A DNA stretch of 64,000 nt from Sphingomonadaceae bacterium (GCA_025359445.1 JANYGB010000053.1:1-64000), one strand, 5' to 3'. Positions 16,574 through 26,671 are shown, numbered from the stretch's first letter. Numbers and translations are program-made. Notes: a model not told the origin generated them from the letters alone.

Positions 16574-17410
16574 TCACGCCGCCTTCCTCTGGTCCTGATC
16601 GGCTGCGTCAAGGAATCCGCGCATGCACGACAGCGTTTGTTCGCGGTGCGTGAGCATGAACAAGTGGCCGCCTTGTTCGAAAATCTCGAGCCGGCTGTCA
16701 GGGATCAGCATTTCGAGGAATTTGCCGTTGGCGAGCGGGACGATCTGGTCTTCGTCGCCCATCATGATCAGCACCGGTTTTTTAAGGAACGGCAGCGCGG
16801 GCACGCTGGTCCAGCCAATCATGGCGAGCATCTGATAGACATAGCCGCGCGGGGTGGGCGGGGTGAGGCGGCCGATATGTTCGCCCTTGCCCCCGGTTAG
16901 TCCGCCGTAGAGCGTCATGAAATGCTTTTCCATAAAGGCGGCATCGACATAGCGGCACGGGTCGATCATCTTGGTTAGCGCCGCCGGATTGCCCGGCAGC
17001 ATCACCATGCCGGCAGTGGTCGCGGCAAGGATCAGGCGGCGCACGTGGCTGCTGTGCTGGATCGTGAAATGCTGCGCCATCGCGCCGCCCCATGATACGC
17101 CCATTACATCGACCACGCCCGCATCGAAGCGCTTGAGCAATTCCTTGGCGATCCAGCTCATGGTGAAAGGATTGTATGGCACGGTGGGCTCGGGCGAGCC
17201 GCCGACGCCGGGCATGTCGAACATGATGAAGCGCCGTTCGGTCAAAGCTTCCGCCAAAGGCGCGACCGCTTCGGTATTAGCGCCAATGCCGTTGAAGAAC
17301 AGGATCGGCGGATGGTCGCTGACCATATCCCAGCGCCACCGGGCCACCCGCAGGGTTCGCCCGCCGACCACTTCCATCGAGAATTCGGCAGTCAATTTGT
17401 CTTTCACCAA
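16574..17410 (-). CDS. phaZ: Intracellular poly(3-hydroxyalkanoate) depolymerase
   Basis: 278 residues, alpha/beta hydrolase fold. Early motifs are LFFNGIGANTEAV and FDMPGVGGSPEP, the nucleophile elbow is GVSWGG, and the His region is FEQGGHLFMLTH; these are features of class II PHA depolymerases. The enzyme mobilises stored medium-chain polyhydroxyalkanoate. The gene lies 10 bp downstream of phaC, the usual pairing, and just upstream of the FprA-like reductase. Confidence 0.87.
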   Translation of the reverse strand: MVKDKLTAEFSMEVVGGRTLRVARWRWDMVSDHPPILFFNGIGANTEAVAPLAEALTERRFIMFDMPGVGGSPEPTVPYNPFTMSWIAKELLKRFDAGVVDVMGVSWGGAMAQHFTIQHSSHVRRLILAATTAGMVMLPGNPAALTKMIDPCRYVDAAFMEKHFMTLYGGLTGGKGEHIGRLTPPTPRGYVYQMLAMIGWTSVPALPFLKKPVLIMMGDEDQIVPLANGKFLEMLIPDSRLEIFEQGGHLFMLTHREQTLSCMRGFLDAADQDQRKAA

Positions 17411-17420
17411 TTGCGTTCCT

Positions 17421-19118
17421 TCAAGCCTGTTCGAGCACGTATAGACCCGGCGCGGCTTCGAGTGGCGGATATTTCTTGTTGCCTACCGCTTTGGGTGCGG
17501 CAACTTGCTTGCCCGACCGGTGCTGCAACCAGTCCATCCACAGCGGCCACCAGCTTCCGGGTACTTCCTCGGTCCCCTTGAGCCAATCGTCAACTTCGGC
17601 GGGCGGATGGCCGACCTTTTTCGACACAAAATACTTGGCTTTGGGATTGCCCGGCGGGTTGAGGATCGCCTGCATGTGTCCAGCCTGGCTCAGCACAAAG
17701 GTCACGTCTTTCGAACCGAACAGCTGGGTCGAACGATAACAGGCGCGCCACGGGGTGATGTGATCGGTCGTCCCGCCAAGAATGAACAGATCGTTGGTCA
17801 CCTTGGTGAGATCGATCTTGTGCCCGGCCATTTCGACCTCGCCCGGCTTGGTGAAAGCCAGAGTTTCAAACAACGTCAGGAAATCGCCCATCAATGCGGC
17901 CGACAAGTTGGTCGCATCGGCGTTCCAGAACAACACGTCGAAGGCCGGCGGGTCGTCGCCCATCAGGTAGTTGTTGATCACGTAATTCCAGATCAGGTCG
18001 TTGGGCCGCAGCCATGCGAAGCCCCTGGCCAGGTCATTACCCTTGACGATGCCCTTCTTGGCGGCGCGTCGTTTTGCGAGTTCGAGTCCATTAGCCGACA
18101 TCAACGCACCAGCTTCGATATCGTTCTGCTTGGGATGCAGCACGGTGACCATGAAGGTCATCGCGCCAATCCGCTGGTCGCCCTGGTCGGCGAGTTTGCT
18201 CGCGAGGATAGCCCCGGTCTGCCCGCCCGAACAGGCCGAAGAGACGTTGACCTTGTTCGATCCGCTGACCGCGCTGACCACCTCGAGCGCTTTGGCGCAG
18301 GAGGCGATGTATTCGTCCATGCCCCAGTGGCCCTCATCCTTGGTCGGGTTTTTCCAGCTGATCACGAACGGCTGAATGCCATTGTCGAGCTGATACTTGA
18401 CCACCGACTTCTCCGGACTGAGGTCGTTGATGTACATCTTGTTGATTTGCGGCGGAATTGTCAGCTGCGGGATCGCGTAAACCTGGTCGGTGGTGGGGGC
18501 GTACTGGATCACCTCCATCATCGCGTCGCGATAGATCACACTGCCTTTGGAGGCGGCGATATTCTCACCCAGCTTGAACGGGCGCTTGTCAACCATCGAC
18601 ACCATGCCGTGGTTGTGGACCATGTCGTTGTAGGCATTCTTGAGTCCCTTGACCAAGCTTAGTCCGCCGCTGTCGATCAGCCGCTTTTGCGCCGAGGGAT
18701 TGCCGATCAGGCTGTTTGTCGGGGACAAGCTGTCGATGATGATCTGCGAGATGAAATTGGCCCGGTCCCGCTCCAGCTCGTCAAGCTCGAGGTCTGCCAT
18801 CCAGTTTTTCATGCCCTTTTGCACGGCGAGGTAATACTGCGCCCCGGCGCGGAAGAACGGGTTGTACTGCCACGCCGGATCCTTGAAGCGCTTGTCCTTT
18901 GGATCGGGCGCGAGTTCGGACTTGCCGGTCACGATCTGGACCACGTCCTCGCCAAAACCGCGCATGTGTTTGGCAGTGCGGGCGGGATCGGACGCGGTTT
19001 CGCGCAGCAGCAGCGCGATCGCCCCGACAAAGTCCTCACGTGCCAGCCCCACCAGCGGGCCCAGCGCGGTGGTCGACTGGGCGGCTTCGTTCTCCAGCGG
19101 CGAAGTACTTTTGGTCAT
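17421..19118 (-). CDS. phaC: Polyhydroxyalkanoate synthase, class II-like
   Basis: 565 residues from the ATG at 19118 (MTKSTSPLENEAAQ). The lipase-like box SSACSGGQTGA places the nucleophile at Cys296, with Asp452 in GTTDHITPW and His481 in SQAGHMQAILNPPGNPK. This numbering is almost the same as in Pseudomonas PhaC1, which supports class II. It polymerises (R)-3-hydroxyacyl-CoA into storage granules. A much longer frame upstream encodes no conserved residues and is rejected. It is followed by phaZ and transcribed away from the first GGDEF-EAL gene. Confidence 0.92.
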   Translation of the reverse strand: MTKSTSPLENEAAQSTTALGPLVGLAREDFVGAIALLLRETASDPARTAKHMRGFGEDVVQIVTGKSELAPDPKDKRFKDPAWQYNPFFRAGAQYYLAVQKGMKNWMADLELDELERDRANFISQIIIDSLSPTNSLIGNPSAQKRLIDSGGLSLVKGLKNAYNDMVHNHGMVSMVDKRPFKLGENIAASKGSVIYRDAMMEVIQYAPTTDQVYAIPQLTIPPQINKMYINDLSPEKSVVKYQLDNGIQPFVISWKNPTKDEGHWGMDEYIASCAKALEVVSAVSGSNKVNVSSACSGGQTGAILASKLADQGDQRIGAMTFMVTVLHPKQNDIEAGALMSANGLELAKRRAAKKGIVKGNDLARGFAWLRPNDLIWNYVINNYLMGDDPPAFDVLFWNADATNLSAALMGDFLTLFETLAFTKPGEVEMAGHKIDLTKVTNDLFILGGTTDHITPWRACYRSTQLFGSKDVTFVLSQAGHMQAILNPPGNPKAKYFVSKKVGHPPAEVDDWLKGTEEVPGSWWPLWMDWLQHRSGKQVAAPKAVGNKKYPPLEAAPGLYVLEQA

Positions 19119-19277
19119 GGCCGGTCCCGATATCTTTGTTTTTGTTGCGGCAACCATGCCTTGCCGGTGACGGCAATTCAAGCGAGCACTCGCAAACCGC
19201 GCGGCGGCGCAGTTTTGTGCGGCTGCGCGTGGTAAACTTAACCGTTTTTCAAGCGACCCCGTGGCACAGGCCTTGTC

Positions 19278-21983
19278 ATGCCCGCTGAACCCGCGAGACA
19301 GGCCGAAGACCTGACCCCAGCACTGCCTGAGCGCCAGCGGACACGCGCGCCTGCGGCGGGGGCAGGAAAGGTTGTGTCGTTGAAGGCTCAGGCCGCGCGC
19401 ACAGCAGGTCCCGCGCGGCAGCGCAGTGCCAGCCGCAACGTCCTGCGCGACCTGGTCGAACCGAACTGGTGGCTTATGGCGCCGATCATGGCCGCGGCCG
19501 CAATTCTGATCGGGATCGTTACCGGCTCGCTCCCGGGCCTTGTATCCCTTGCCATGCTTGCTGCGGGCATCGCGATTGCCGCGCTGACCCCGTTCGCCGT
19601 GCGGATCGAGTGCGAGCGGCTTGTCGAACCGGCTCATCGGAATGTTCTTGCCACTGCGCTGGTTGGTTTGCCGATGCTGCTGTTCGGCACCGCGATGGCG
19701 CGCTGGACCGCATTTTCCATCTCGAGCTGGCAGGATTCGATGGGCGTTCTGGTCATCACCGGCTCGCTTGCGATCATTATCCTCAATCGCCGTGTGGCGA
19801 GTATTACCGTGGCCATGGTTGGCTTGTGGGCCGGGGTTGCCGCTATTTCCGGGACACCCGGTGCCTATCTCACTCTGGCTATCGGCGGAGCGGCCGGATT
19901 GTACACCGCGCGCCGCCAGTCGCTAAGCGACGAATGCGAAGCCCGCGCCGATCGCGAGCGGCAACGGACCCAGTTGCGCGCCGAGGAAATCCTTCACGAT
20001 TTTGAGCAGACTGGGCAGGGCTGGTTCTGGGAAACCGACCGCCGCGGGCAGCTGGTCTATCTCTCACCGCCGATCGGCGAGCTGCTCGGCTGCGACAGCA
20101 CCAAGCTTTACGGTCGCCCGTTGTCCAACCTGTTCATTCCCGATCCGCAAGGGCAAGAAAACGAACGTACGTTGGTGTTCCACATGACCGCGCGGTCCGC
20201 ATTCAGCGAGCTGGCGCTGCGGGCGGCGACCCGCGGCGAGGAGCGCTGGTGGTCGGTCAATGGCCGTCCGCTGTACGATACTTTTGGCAACTTCGTCGGC
20301 TTTCGGGGGTCGGGTAACGACCTGACCGAGCGCCGCCGATCGGCTGCCGACGCAACTCGGCTGGCGCATTACGACTCGCTCACCGGCCTCGCCAACCGGC
20401 TGCAAATGGCTCAGACCCTGGAGAAGATCCTGGGCGCGCCGAACCACGATCACCGCATCTGCGCGGTGTTCCTGCTCGATCTCGACCGATTCAAGCAAGT
20501 CAACGATACGATGGGGCATCCGGCGGGCGATTACCTGCTGACACAGGTCGCCAGCCGGCTCGAACGCACCATCGGCGATCACGGCCGGGTTGGCCGGCTC
20601 GGCGGTGACGAATTTCAGGTTGTGCTGCCCGGGCGGCACCGGCGCGAGGATCTGGCGCAGTTGGCAATCCGGGTGATCCACGATCTGTCGCAGCCCTATT
20701 CGATCGACGGGCACCGGGTGATGATCGGGGCCTCGATCGGCATCGCATTTTCGCCCGAAGACGGGGTCACTTCAGAAGCAATCATCCGCAACGCCGATCT
20801 GGCGCTGTACGCCGCCAAAGACGGCGGGCGCGGCCGCCACCATTTCTACGCCGAAGATCTCCACACCGATGCCGAAGAGCGCCGCCAGCTTGAGCAGGAC
20901 CTGCGCGATGCCATCACCAGCGGCGGGTTTGAGGTTCACTACCAGCCAGTCGTGCATACCTCCACCGAACGGATCACCGGGTTTGAGGCGCTGCTGCGCT
21001 GGAACCATCCGGTTCGCGGGCCGCTCTCGCCGACCAAATTCATCTCGGTCGCCGAAGATTCGGGGCTGATCGCGCAGATCGGCGAATGGGTATTGCGCCA
21101 GGCCTGCCACGATCTTGCCAAGTGGCCCGAAAGCGTGAGGGTTGCGGTGAATGTCTCGCCGCTGCAATTCGCCAACCCGGCCTTGCCCGCGATCATCACT
21201 TACGCGCTGGCCGCCGCGCAGATTAACCCGGCGCGGCTCGAGCTTGAGATTACCGAAAGCGTGTTCCTTAATGACGATGCCGACACCGACGCGATGTTTG
21301 CCGCGCTGAAACGGGTTGGGGTGCGGCTCGCGCTCGACGATTTCGGAACTGGCTATTCTTCACTCGGCTATCTGAAGAAGGCCCCGTTCGACAAGATCAA
21401 GATCGATCAGAGCTTTGTGCGCGGTGCGACCATCAAAGGCAGCCGCAACGGCGCGATTATCGCCTCGATCGTGAGCCTGGCCGAAGCACTGGGGATGGAA
21501 ACCACCGCCGAGGGGGTCGAAACGCTCGATGAACTCGATCTGGTGCGGATGCTCGGGTGCAGTCACGTGCAGGGCTTTATCTACGAAAAGCCACTTGATT
21601 TTGCAGCTGCGACCGAGCGATTGCTGTCTGGTATGACCGCGATAGCCAATGGGCCGCGCGCGGCGCGCTCGGCCCGGCACACCATGCTGCGCAAGGTCGT
21701 GCTCGATAATGCAGGGCAGCAGTATCACGGCACAATCCGCAACATTTCGGCCACCGGGGCGATGATCGAGGGTCTATGGAATGTGCCGCCCGGGACGATT
21801 TTCCGGATCATGCTGGCGGAAGGCGGTATGGTCTCGGCCACCGCCCGGTGGTGCCAGGATGACCGCATGGGAGTCGAATTTGCCGCCCCGCTCGAGCTGG
21901 ATGCCGGAAGGGTCGCCGTGTTGACACAAACACCTTCCGCCACTCCGCGTACCTTGCTGCGCCGACCAAGCTTGGTAGCCTAA
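19278..21983 (+). CDS. Membrane PAS-GGDEF-EAL-PilZ cyclic-di-GMP protein
   Basis: 901 residues. A Pro/Ala-rich N-terminal tail is followed by about five or six transmembrane segments (roughly 65-215), a PAS domain (FEQTGQGWFWETDRRGQLVY, about 237-350), a GGDEF domain with intact RLGGDEFQVV, an EAL domain with FEALLRWNHP and LDDFGTGYSSL, and a C-terminal PilZ-like domain (GTIRNISATGAMIEG). Both catalytic signatures are intact, so it could make and degrade c-di-GMP. No RxxD inhibition site precedes GGDEF. It is a paralogue of the next gene, which lacks the membrane part. Confidence 0.93.
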   Translation: MPAEPARQAEDLTPALPERQRTRAPAAGAGKVVSLKAQAARTAGPARQRSASRNVLRDLVEPNWWLMAPIMAAAAILIGIVTGSLPGLVSLAMLAAGIAIAALTPFAVRIECERLVEPAHRNVLATALVGLPMLLFGTAMARWTAFSISSWQDSMGVLVITGSLAIIILNRRVASITVAMVGLWAGVAAISGTPGAYLTLAIGGAAGLYTARRQSLSDECEARADRERQRTQLRAEEILHDFEQTGQGWFWETDRRGQLVYLSPPIGELLGCDSTKLYGRPLSNLFIPDPQGQENERTLVFHMTARSAFSELALRAATRGEERWWSVNGRPLYDTFGNFVGFRGSGNDLTERRRSAADATRLAHYDSLTGLANRLQMAQTLEKILGAPNHDHRICAVFLLDLDRFKQVNDTMGHPAGDYLLTQVASRLERTIGDHGRVGRLGGDEFQVVLPGRHRREDLAQLAIRVIHDLSQPYSIDGHRVMIGASIGIAFSPEDGVTSEAIIRNADLALYAAKDGGRGRHHFYAEDLHTDAEERRQLEQDLRDAITSGGFEVHYQPVVHTSTERITGFEALLRWNHPVRGPLSPTKFISVAEDSGLIAQIGEWVLRQACHDLAKWPESVRVAVNVSPLQFANPALPAIITYALAAAQINPARLELEITESVFLNDDADTDAMFAALKRVGVRLALDDFGTGYSSLGYLKKAPFDKIKIDQSFVRGATIKGSRNGAIIASIVSLAEALGMETTAEGVETLDELDLVRMLGCSHVQGFIYEKPLDFAAATERLLSGMTAIANGPRAARSARHTMLRKVVLDNAGQQYHGTIRNISATGAMIEGLWNVPPGTIFRIMLAEGGMVSATARWCQDDRMGVEFAAPLELDAGRVAVLTQTPSATPRTLLRRPSLVA

Positions 21984-22090
21984 ACCGGTTACAGCTGTAA
22001 ATGCCGAATTAGGCATTTTTCAACCATGTTTGGCTATCGCCGAACAATAGATCGCAGCCAATTTTGCCAGACGAGGTTTCTCCGCCTGCC

Positions 22091-24319
22091 ATGAATGCCG
22101 TTTCGCCCTCTGCGTTTGGCCGTTTTCGCAACCTGCTTGGCGGGAACACCGAGCCTGCGGCATCGCGCCATACGGCTCAGCCGAGCGGCGAAGAGCTAAA
22201 ACAGGCAATGCTGCTGTTGCACGATTACGAAGCGTCGGGGCTGGGCTGGTTCTGGTCGAGCAATGCCGACGGCGCGATCACGTATATTTCGCAGACTGTG
22301 GCCGACGCGATGGGCTGCGCGCGCACCGATCTGCTCGGGCGGCCGATCCAGTCATTGTTTATCCTCGAACGCGACCAGGACGATAGGCTCGAGCGGCCGC
22401 TCCCGCTCATCCTCAGCTCGCGCAAAACCTTTGCCGACCTTGCAGTGCGCGCTGCGGTCGAAAAGAATGAAGTGTGGTGGTCGATTTCGGGCCGTCCGCA
22501 ATTTGGCGGGAACGGGAAGTTCATTGGATACCGCGGCAACGGATCCGACGTCACTGCCACCCGGCAAAGCCAGAAGGACGCGTCGCGGCTGGCGCAATAT
22601 GATTCGCTGACCGGGCTGGCCAACCGCCACCGCATGGGCACGCGTCTCCACGCGACTTTGAACGCCTATCAATCAGCCAAGCGCTGCTGCGCGATCATGA
22701 TGATCGACCTCGACCGGTTCAAGCAGGTCAACGATACGTTGGGTCACCCAGCAGGCGACGAGCTGCTCAAGCAGGTCGGCCAGCGTCTGCAGCGGGTCGT
22801 GACCGACAAGAATTGCGAAATCGGGCGACTTGGCGGCGACGAATTCCAGATCATGATCCCCGATATCGACGATCGCGGGCGGCTGGGAGAAATCGCGCGC
22901 ACAGTCATCACGATGTTGTCGCAACCCTACCAGATCGACGGCAGCCGATGCGTGATCGGCGCCTCGATCGGGATTGCGATCTCCCCATATGACGGGATCA
23001 CCAGCGAAGAACTGGTGCGTTCCGCAGACCTTGCGCTTTATGCTTCCAAAGGCGGTGGACGCGGGCAGTTCCGGTTCTATTCAAGCGACCTGCACAGCGA
23101 AGCCGAACGCCGCCGCCAGATCGAGGAGGATCTGCGCGATGCGCTGGTCAGCGACCAGATGCACGTTGCTTACCAGCCGATCATCGATACCAAGACCGAC
23201 AAAGTGGTCAGCCTGGAAGCGCTGGCCCGGTGGGAACATCCTGAACTGGGGGCCGTGTCTCCCGGCATTTTCATCCCGATTGCCGAAGAGTGCAATCTGA
23301 TCGGCGCGCTGGGGGATTGGATCCTGAAGCAGGCCTGCGTCGATGCGGCGTCGATCCCGGGCAACGTCAGGATATCGGTCAATGTCTCGGCCATGCAGTT
23401 CGGCAACCCGGGCTTTGCCTCGGTGGTGGCGCAAGCCCTGGCGCACGCCGAATTGGCACCCGAACGGCTTGAACTGGAACTGACCGAATCGATCTTTCTG
23501 GGCGACCGCGAGGCGACCGAGGCGATGTTCAACGCGCTTAAGCTACTAGGCGTGCGGCTTGTGCTTGACGATTTCGGCACCGGCTATTCCTCGCTCGCCT
23601 ATTTGCAGCACGCGCCGTTTGACAAGATCAAGATCGACAAGAGCTTCATCACCGGGGTCACGCAAGAGGGCAACCGCAACGCTGCAATTATCGCCTCGAT
23701 CGTTAGTCTCGCCGACGCGCTGGGCATGGAAACCACCGCCGAAGGAATCGAAGCTCACGACGAACTCGATGCCATGCGCAGGCTCAAGGTCGGGCAGATT
23801 CAGGGATATATCTACGCCGCTGCGGTCAGCTTTGGCGATGTCTGCGAGGCCTTGCTCAACGGCGATTGGGTGATCGAGCCGGACGGTCCGAGCAAGTACC
23901 GACCCGAACGCCGCACCGTGCTGCGCCGGGTCGGGCTGATCCACGAAGATCACCGCTACGAAGCGATGATGCGCAACCTATCGCGCGGTGGCTGCATGGT
24001 CGAAGGATTGCTCGATGTACCTATTGGCACGCCGTTCGTGGTCGACTTCGGCGAAGGTCAGCTCGCCGTGGCAACTGCCCGGCGCTCAGCCGGATCGATG
24101 CAGGGGCTCGAATTTGAACACCAGCTGGTCGATGACGGTGCGGGAGGGCTGTGCACCCGCCACCGCGTTTCGCCCTATGTCTTGGCGCAGGCCGGCATGC
24201 CATTGGGGGCTTTGCCCACCGGGCAATATCCGCTGCACCTTATGCAGCAGGCCGGTGCGGCGCTGAATATGCCCAAATTCGGGCAAGTAGAAATCAAGAC
24301 AAAAAGCAAAATCGTCTAA
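22091..24319 (+). CDS. Soluble PAS-GGDEF-EAL-PilZ cyclic-di-GMP protein
   Basis: 742 residues from the ATG at 22091 (a TTG nine codons earlier is less likely). PAS domain near 40-165 (YEASGLGWFWSSNADGAITY), GGDEF domain with RLGGDEFQIM, EAL domain with SLEALARWEHP and LDDFGTGYSSL, and a C-terminal PilZ domain (MMRNLSRGGCMVEG). Domain order and many residues match the upstream gene, so the pair arose by tandem duplication with gain or loss of the membrane part. Both enzymatic signatures are intact; the RxxD site is absent. It converges on bamD. Confidence 0.92.
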   Translation: MNAVSPSAFGRFRNLLGGNTEPAASRHTAQPSGEELKQAMLLLHDYEASGLGWFWSSNADGAITYISQTVADAMGCARTDLLGRPIQSLFILERDQDDRLERPLPLILSSRKTFADLAVRAAVEKNEVWWSISGRPQFGGNGKFIGYRGNGSDVTATRQSQKDASRLAQYDSLTGLANRHRMGTRLHATLNAYQSAKRCCAIMMIDLDRFKQVNDTLGHPAGDELLKQVGQRLQRVVTDKNCEIGRLGGDEFQIMIPDIDDRGRLGEIARTVITMLSQPYQIDGSRCVIGASIGIAISPYDGITSEELVRSADLALYASKGGGRGQFRFYSSDLHSEAERRRQIEEDLRDALVSDQMHVAYQPIIDTKTDKVVSLEALARWEHPELGAVSPGIFIPIAEECNLIGALGDWILKQACVDAASIPGNVRISVNVSAMQFGNPGFASVVAQALAHAELAPERLELELTESIFLGDREATEAMFNALKLLGVRLVLDDFGTGYSSLAYLQHAPFDKIKIDKSFITGVTQEGNRNAAIIASIVSLADALGMETTAEGIEAHDELDAMRRLKVGQIQGYIYAAAVSFGDVCEALLNGDWVIEPDGPSKYRPERRTVLRRVGLIHEDHRYEAMMRNLSRGGCMVEGLLDVPIGTPFVVDFGEGQLAVATARRSAGSMQGLEFEHQLVDDGAGGLCTRHRVSPYVLAQAGMPLGALPTGQYPLHLMQQAGAALNMPKFGQVEIKTKSKIV

Positions 24320-24337
24320 GCGGCGATTGGGGTCGGC

Positions 24338-25135
24338 TTACTTTACGGCAACGCCCGGCGCGTTCTTCTGCATCAACTTGTAGGCTTTTTCGTACCACTT
24401 GCTGCCGGGATAATTGGCTCCCAGCACTGCCGCATATTTCAGCGCTTCTGCCTGCGCACCCAGCGCAAGATTGGCCTCGACCATGCGGAACAGCGCCTCG
24501 GGTGCGTGGCTGGTAGTCTGGTAAGTCTCCACCACATTACGGAAGCGGAGCGAGGCAGCAAGCCACTTGCCCGACTTTTCGTAATAGCGCCCGATCTGCA
24601 TTTCCTTGCCCGCAAGGTGATCGTTGACCAGATCAACCTTGATCCGGGCATCGGCCGCATAGCGCGTGTTGGGATAGCGGCGGACCACTTCGTTAAGCGT
24701 CTGCAGCGCCTGCATCGTGATCTTCTGGTCACGGTCAGTATCGCTGATCTGCTCGTAATAGCACAGCGAGATCAGGTAATAGGCGTATGGCGCATCGCGG
24801 TTGCCCGGATGGATCGAGAGGAACCGCTGCGCGGCCTGCACCGATTTGTTGTAATCCTTCGCCACGTAATACGAGAAGGCGCTCATCAGCTGGGCGCGGC
24901 GGGCCCACGGTGAATAAGGATGCTGGCGTTCAACCTCGTCGAACAGCGCGGCGGCAACCAATGTATCGCCGCGGTCAAGCCGGTCTTTCGCGGTCGCGTA
25001 AAGCGTATCCACATCGCGCGCGACGAATGCCGTATCCTTCGGTCCACCCCCGCGCCCGCCGCAAGCGGCAGTGGTGAGCAACGCGCCGCACAGGGCAGCG
25101 GAAAGGGCGAGCTTGAGCGGGGAGCGGCTGTGCAT
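24338..25135 (-). CDS. bamD: Outer membrane protein assembly factor BamD
   Basis: 265 residues starting MHSRSPLKLALSAALCGALL, a lipoprotein signal with lipobox TTAAC before Gly. The mature part is made of TPR-like helices, with the BamD signatures EVERQHPYSPWARRAQLM, AAQRFLSIHPGNRDAPYAYY and RYPNTRYAADA. BamD is the essential lipoprotein of the BAM complex that inserts beta-barrels in the outer membrane. The ATG at 25135 is chosen because it begins the signal peptide; an upstream in-frame ATG adds 12 non-conserved residues. Confidence 0.95.
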   Translation of the reverse strand: MHSRSPLKLALSAALCGALLTTAACGGRGGGPKDTAFVARDVDTLYATAKDRLDRGDTLVAAALFDEVERQHPYSPWARRAQLMSAFSYYVAKDYNKSVQAAQRFLSIHPGNRDAPYAYYLISLCYYEQISDTDRDQKITMQALQTLNEVVRRYPNTRYAADARIKVDLVNDHLAGKEMQIGRYYEKSGKWLAASLRFRNVVETYQTTSHAPEALFRMVEANLALGAQAEALKYAAVLGANYPGSKWYEKAYKLMQKNAPGVAVK

Positions 25136-25513
25136 GCCGGTGCCTATAGCCAGAGCCAGCCTGAACGCCAAGTGAAGTTGTCCGCTTTCTACCGGCGCGT
25201 TTCACAGTGAGATGACATCAGCGATCATGCCCGCAAGAGCGCTGCCAATCGCGCAATAGTCGCTGTAGCTCATGATGCGACAAAGCGTCCTGAAAGATCA
25301 ATCTTAGTGTGTTTCGATTAAGCAACTCTCTGAAATATAAAATCTTTAAAGCGGAACGCACATGTGTACCGCGCGTTGTAACTTTGAGCGACCATGCTCT
25401 GCATCCTGCATACCTCGGTGTTGCGGTCGCAGCGCACCAACACGATCAGTGCCTTCGGGTCGAGAATGGTCCCATTCGAAGGAACTGATTTTGGTCCTCC
25501 TCCGGAGACTGTC
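25136..25513. other. Intergenic region between bamD and the epoxide hydrolase gene
   Basis: 378 bp holding the divergent promoters. No gene, tRNA or strong inverted repeat was seen. The stretch around 25290-25370 is AT-rich (TTTCGATTAAGC, GAAATATAAAATC) and is the most likely promoter area. A frame continuous with the epoxide hydrolase runs back to 25394 but lacks family similarity. Confidence 0.5.
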
Positions 25514-26671
25514 ATGCTCAAGTCTTTCACCATTGAAATATCTCAAGAAATTCTGGCCGATCTCGAAGAGCGGCTCAGTCGAACACGATTGCCGAACGGA
25601 AATGGCTTCGAACCGTGGGCGGATGGCACTCCTTCGGCTTACGTTGCCGAGCTGGTTGCACATTGGCGAACCGATTTTGACTGGCGGGCACAAGAGGCGG
25701 AACTGAACCACTTCACGCAGGTGCGTGGGAAAGTCGATGGTAGCACGGTTCACTGCATCCATGAACGCGGCGTGGGACCAGCACCGATACCGCTGCTTCT
25801 GGTCCACGGATTTCCCGACAGCATCTGGCGATTCCACAAGATTATCCCGATGCTGACTGATCCGGCGGCGCATGGCGGCGATCCTGCAGATGCTTTCCAT
25901 ATCGTCGCACCGAGCCTCCCAGGCTATGGCTGGTCAGAGGAACGGCATGGGGATGCCGGATTGTTCGGTCTTGGCGATCTGTTTGCCAGGTTGATGGAAG
26001 ACCTCGGTTACGAGCGGTTTGGTGCTCATGGCGGCGACTGGGGTAGTACAATCGTTGAGCAGCTCGCGCGCAGTCACGCCAAACGTCTACCCGGCATCCA
26101 CTTAACCGATGTTCCCTTTTCGCACGCCTTTCAAAAGCCCGATAACCTGAGCCATGCAGAGAAGGCTTATCTAGAAAAGATGGAGGCCTTCCAGAAGAAC
26201 GACGGTGCCTACGCGATAATCCAGGGAACACGCCCATCAACACCCGCGCAGGCGCTCAACGATTCACCCGCAGGGCTCGCCGCCTGGATAGTTGAGAAAT
26301 TCTACGAATGGAGCGACTGCGACGGCCACATCGAAACGCGCTTCAGCAAAGATGAGCTGCTGACGAATGTGATGATTTATTGGGCGACCCAGACGATCGG
26401 CTCATCTTTTCAGCCCTATCGCGACGCGATGAAAGCAGGCGCGGTGCGCTGGACGAAAGAAGCCGCGAAAAGCTGGTTCGGATCCGACAAGACCCCCGCA
26501 GCGTTCGCGCTCTTCCCCCACGACATTGCACCGCCGCCGCGCGAATGGGCCGAGCGTTTCTATCAAGTCGAGCGTTGGACCGAAATGGATCGTGGCGGCC
26601 ATTTCGCGGCGCTAGAGGAACCCGAACTGCTCGCCGAAGACCTCCGCGCCTTCTTTCGGCCGTTGCGATAG
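25514..26671 (+). CDS. Epoxide hydrolase (microsomal/EHN type)
   Basis: 385 residues starting MLKSFTIEISQEILADLEERL, the EHN N-terminal domain. The alpha/beta hydrolase core has HGFPDS (98-103, oxyanion), PSLPGYGWS, the nucleophile Asp175 in AHGGDWGS, and the His in DRGGHFAALEEPE. It should open epoxides to diols; substrate unknown. The ATG at 25514 has CCGGAG at good spacing. It is read toward lepA, which starts 65 bp after its stop. Confidence 0.92.
   Translation: MLKSFTIEISQEILADLEERLSRTRLPNGNGFEPWADGTPSAYVAELVAHWRTDFDWRAQEAELNHFTQVRGKVDGSTVHCIHERGVGPAPIPLLLVHGFPDSIWRFHKIIPMLTDPAAHGGDPADAFHIVAPSLPGYGWSEERHGDAGLFGLGDLFARLMEDLGYERFGAHGGDWGSTIVEQLARSHAKRLPGIHLTDVPFSHAFQKPDNLSHAEKAYLEKMEAFQKNDGAYAIIQGTRPSTPAQALNDSPAGLAAWIVEKFYEWSDCDGHIETRFSKDELLTNVMIYWATQTIGSSFQPYRDAMKAGAVRWTKEAAKSWFGSDKTPAAFALFPHDIAPPPREWAERFYQVERWTEMDRGGHFAALEEPELLAEDLRAFFRPLR

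Noticed and set aside
19119..19637. N-terminal extension of PhaC to 738 residues
   Set aside because: Arg/Ala-rich residues without family similarity, overlapping the divergent GGDEF-EAL gene; the ATG at 19118 gives the normal class II length.
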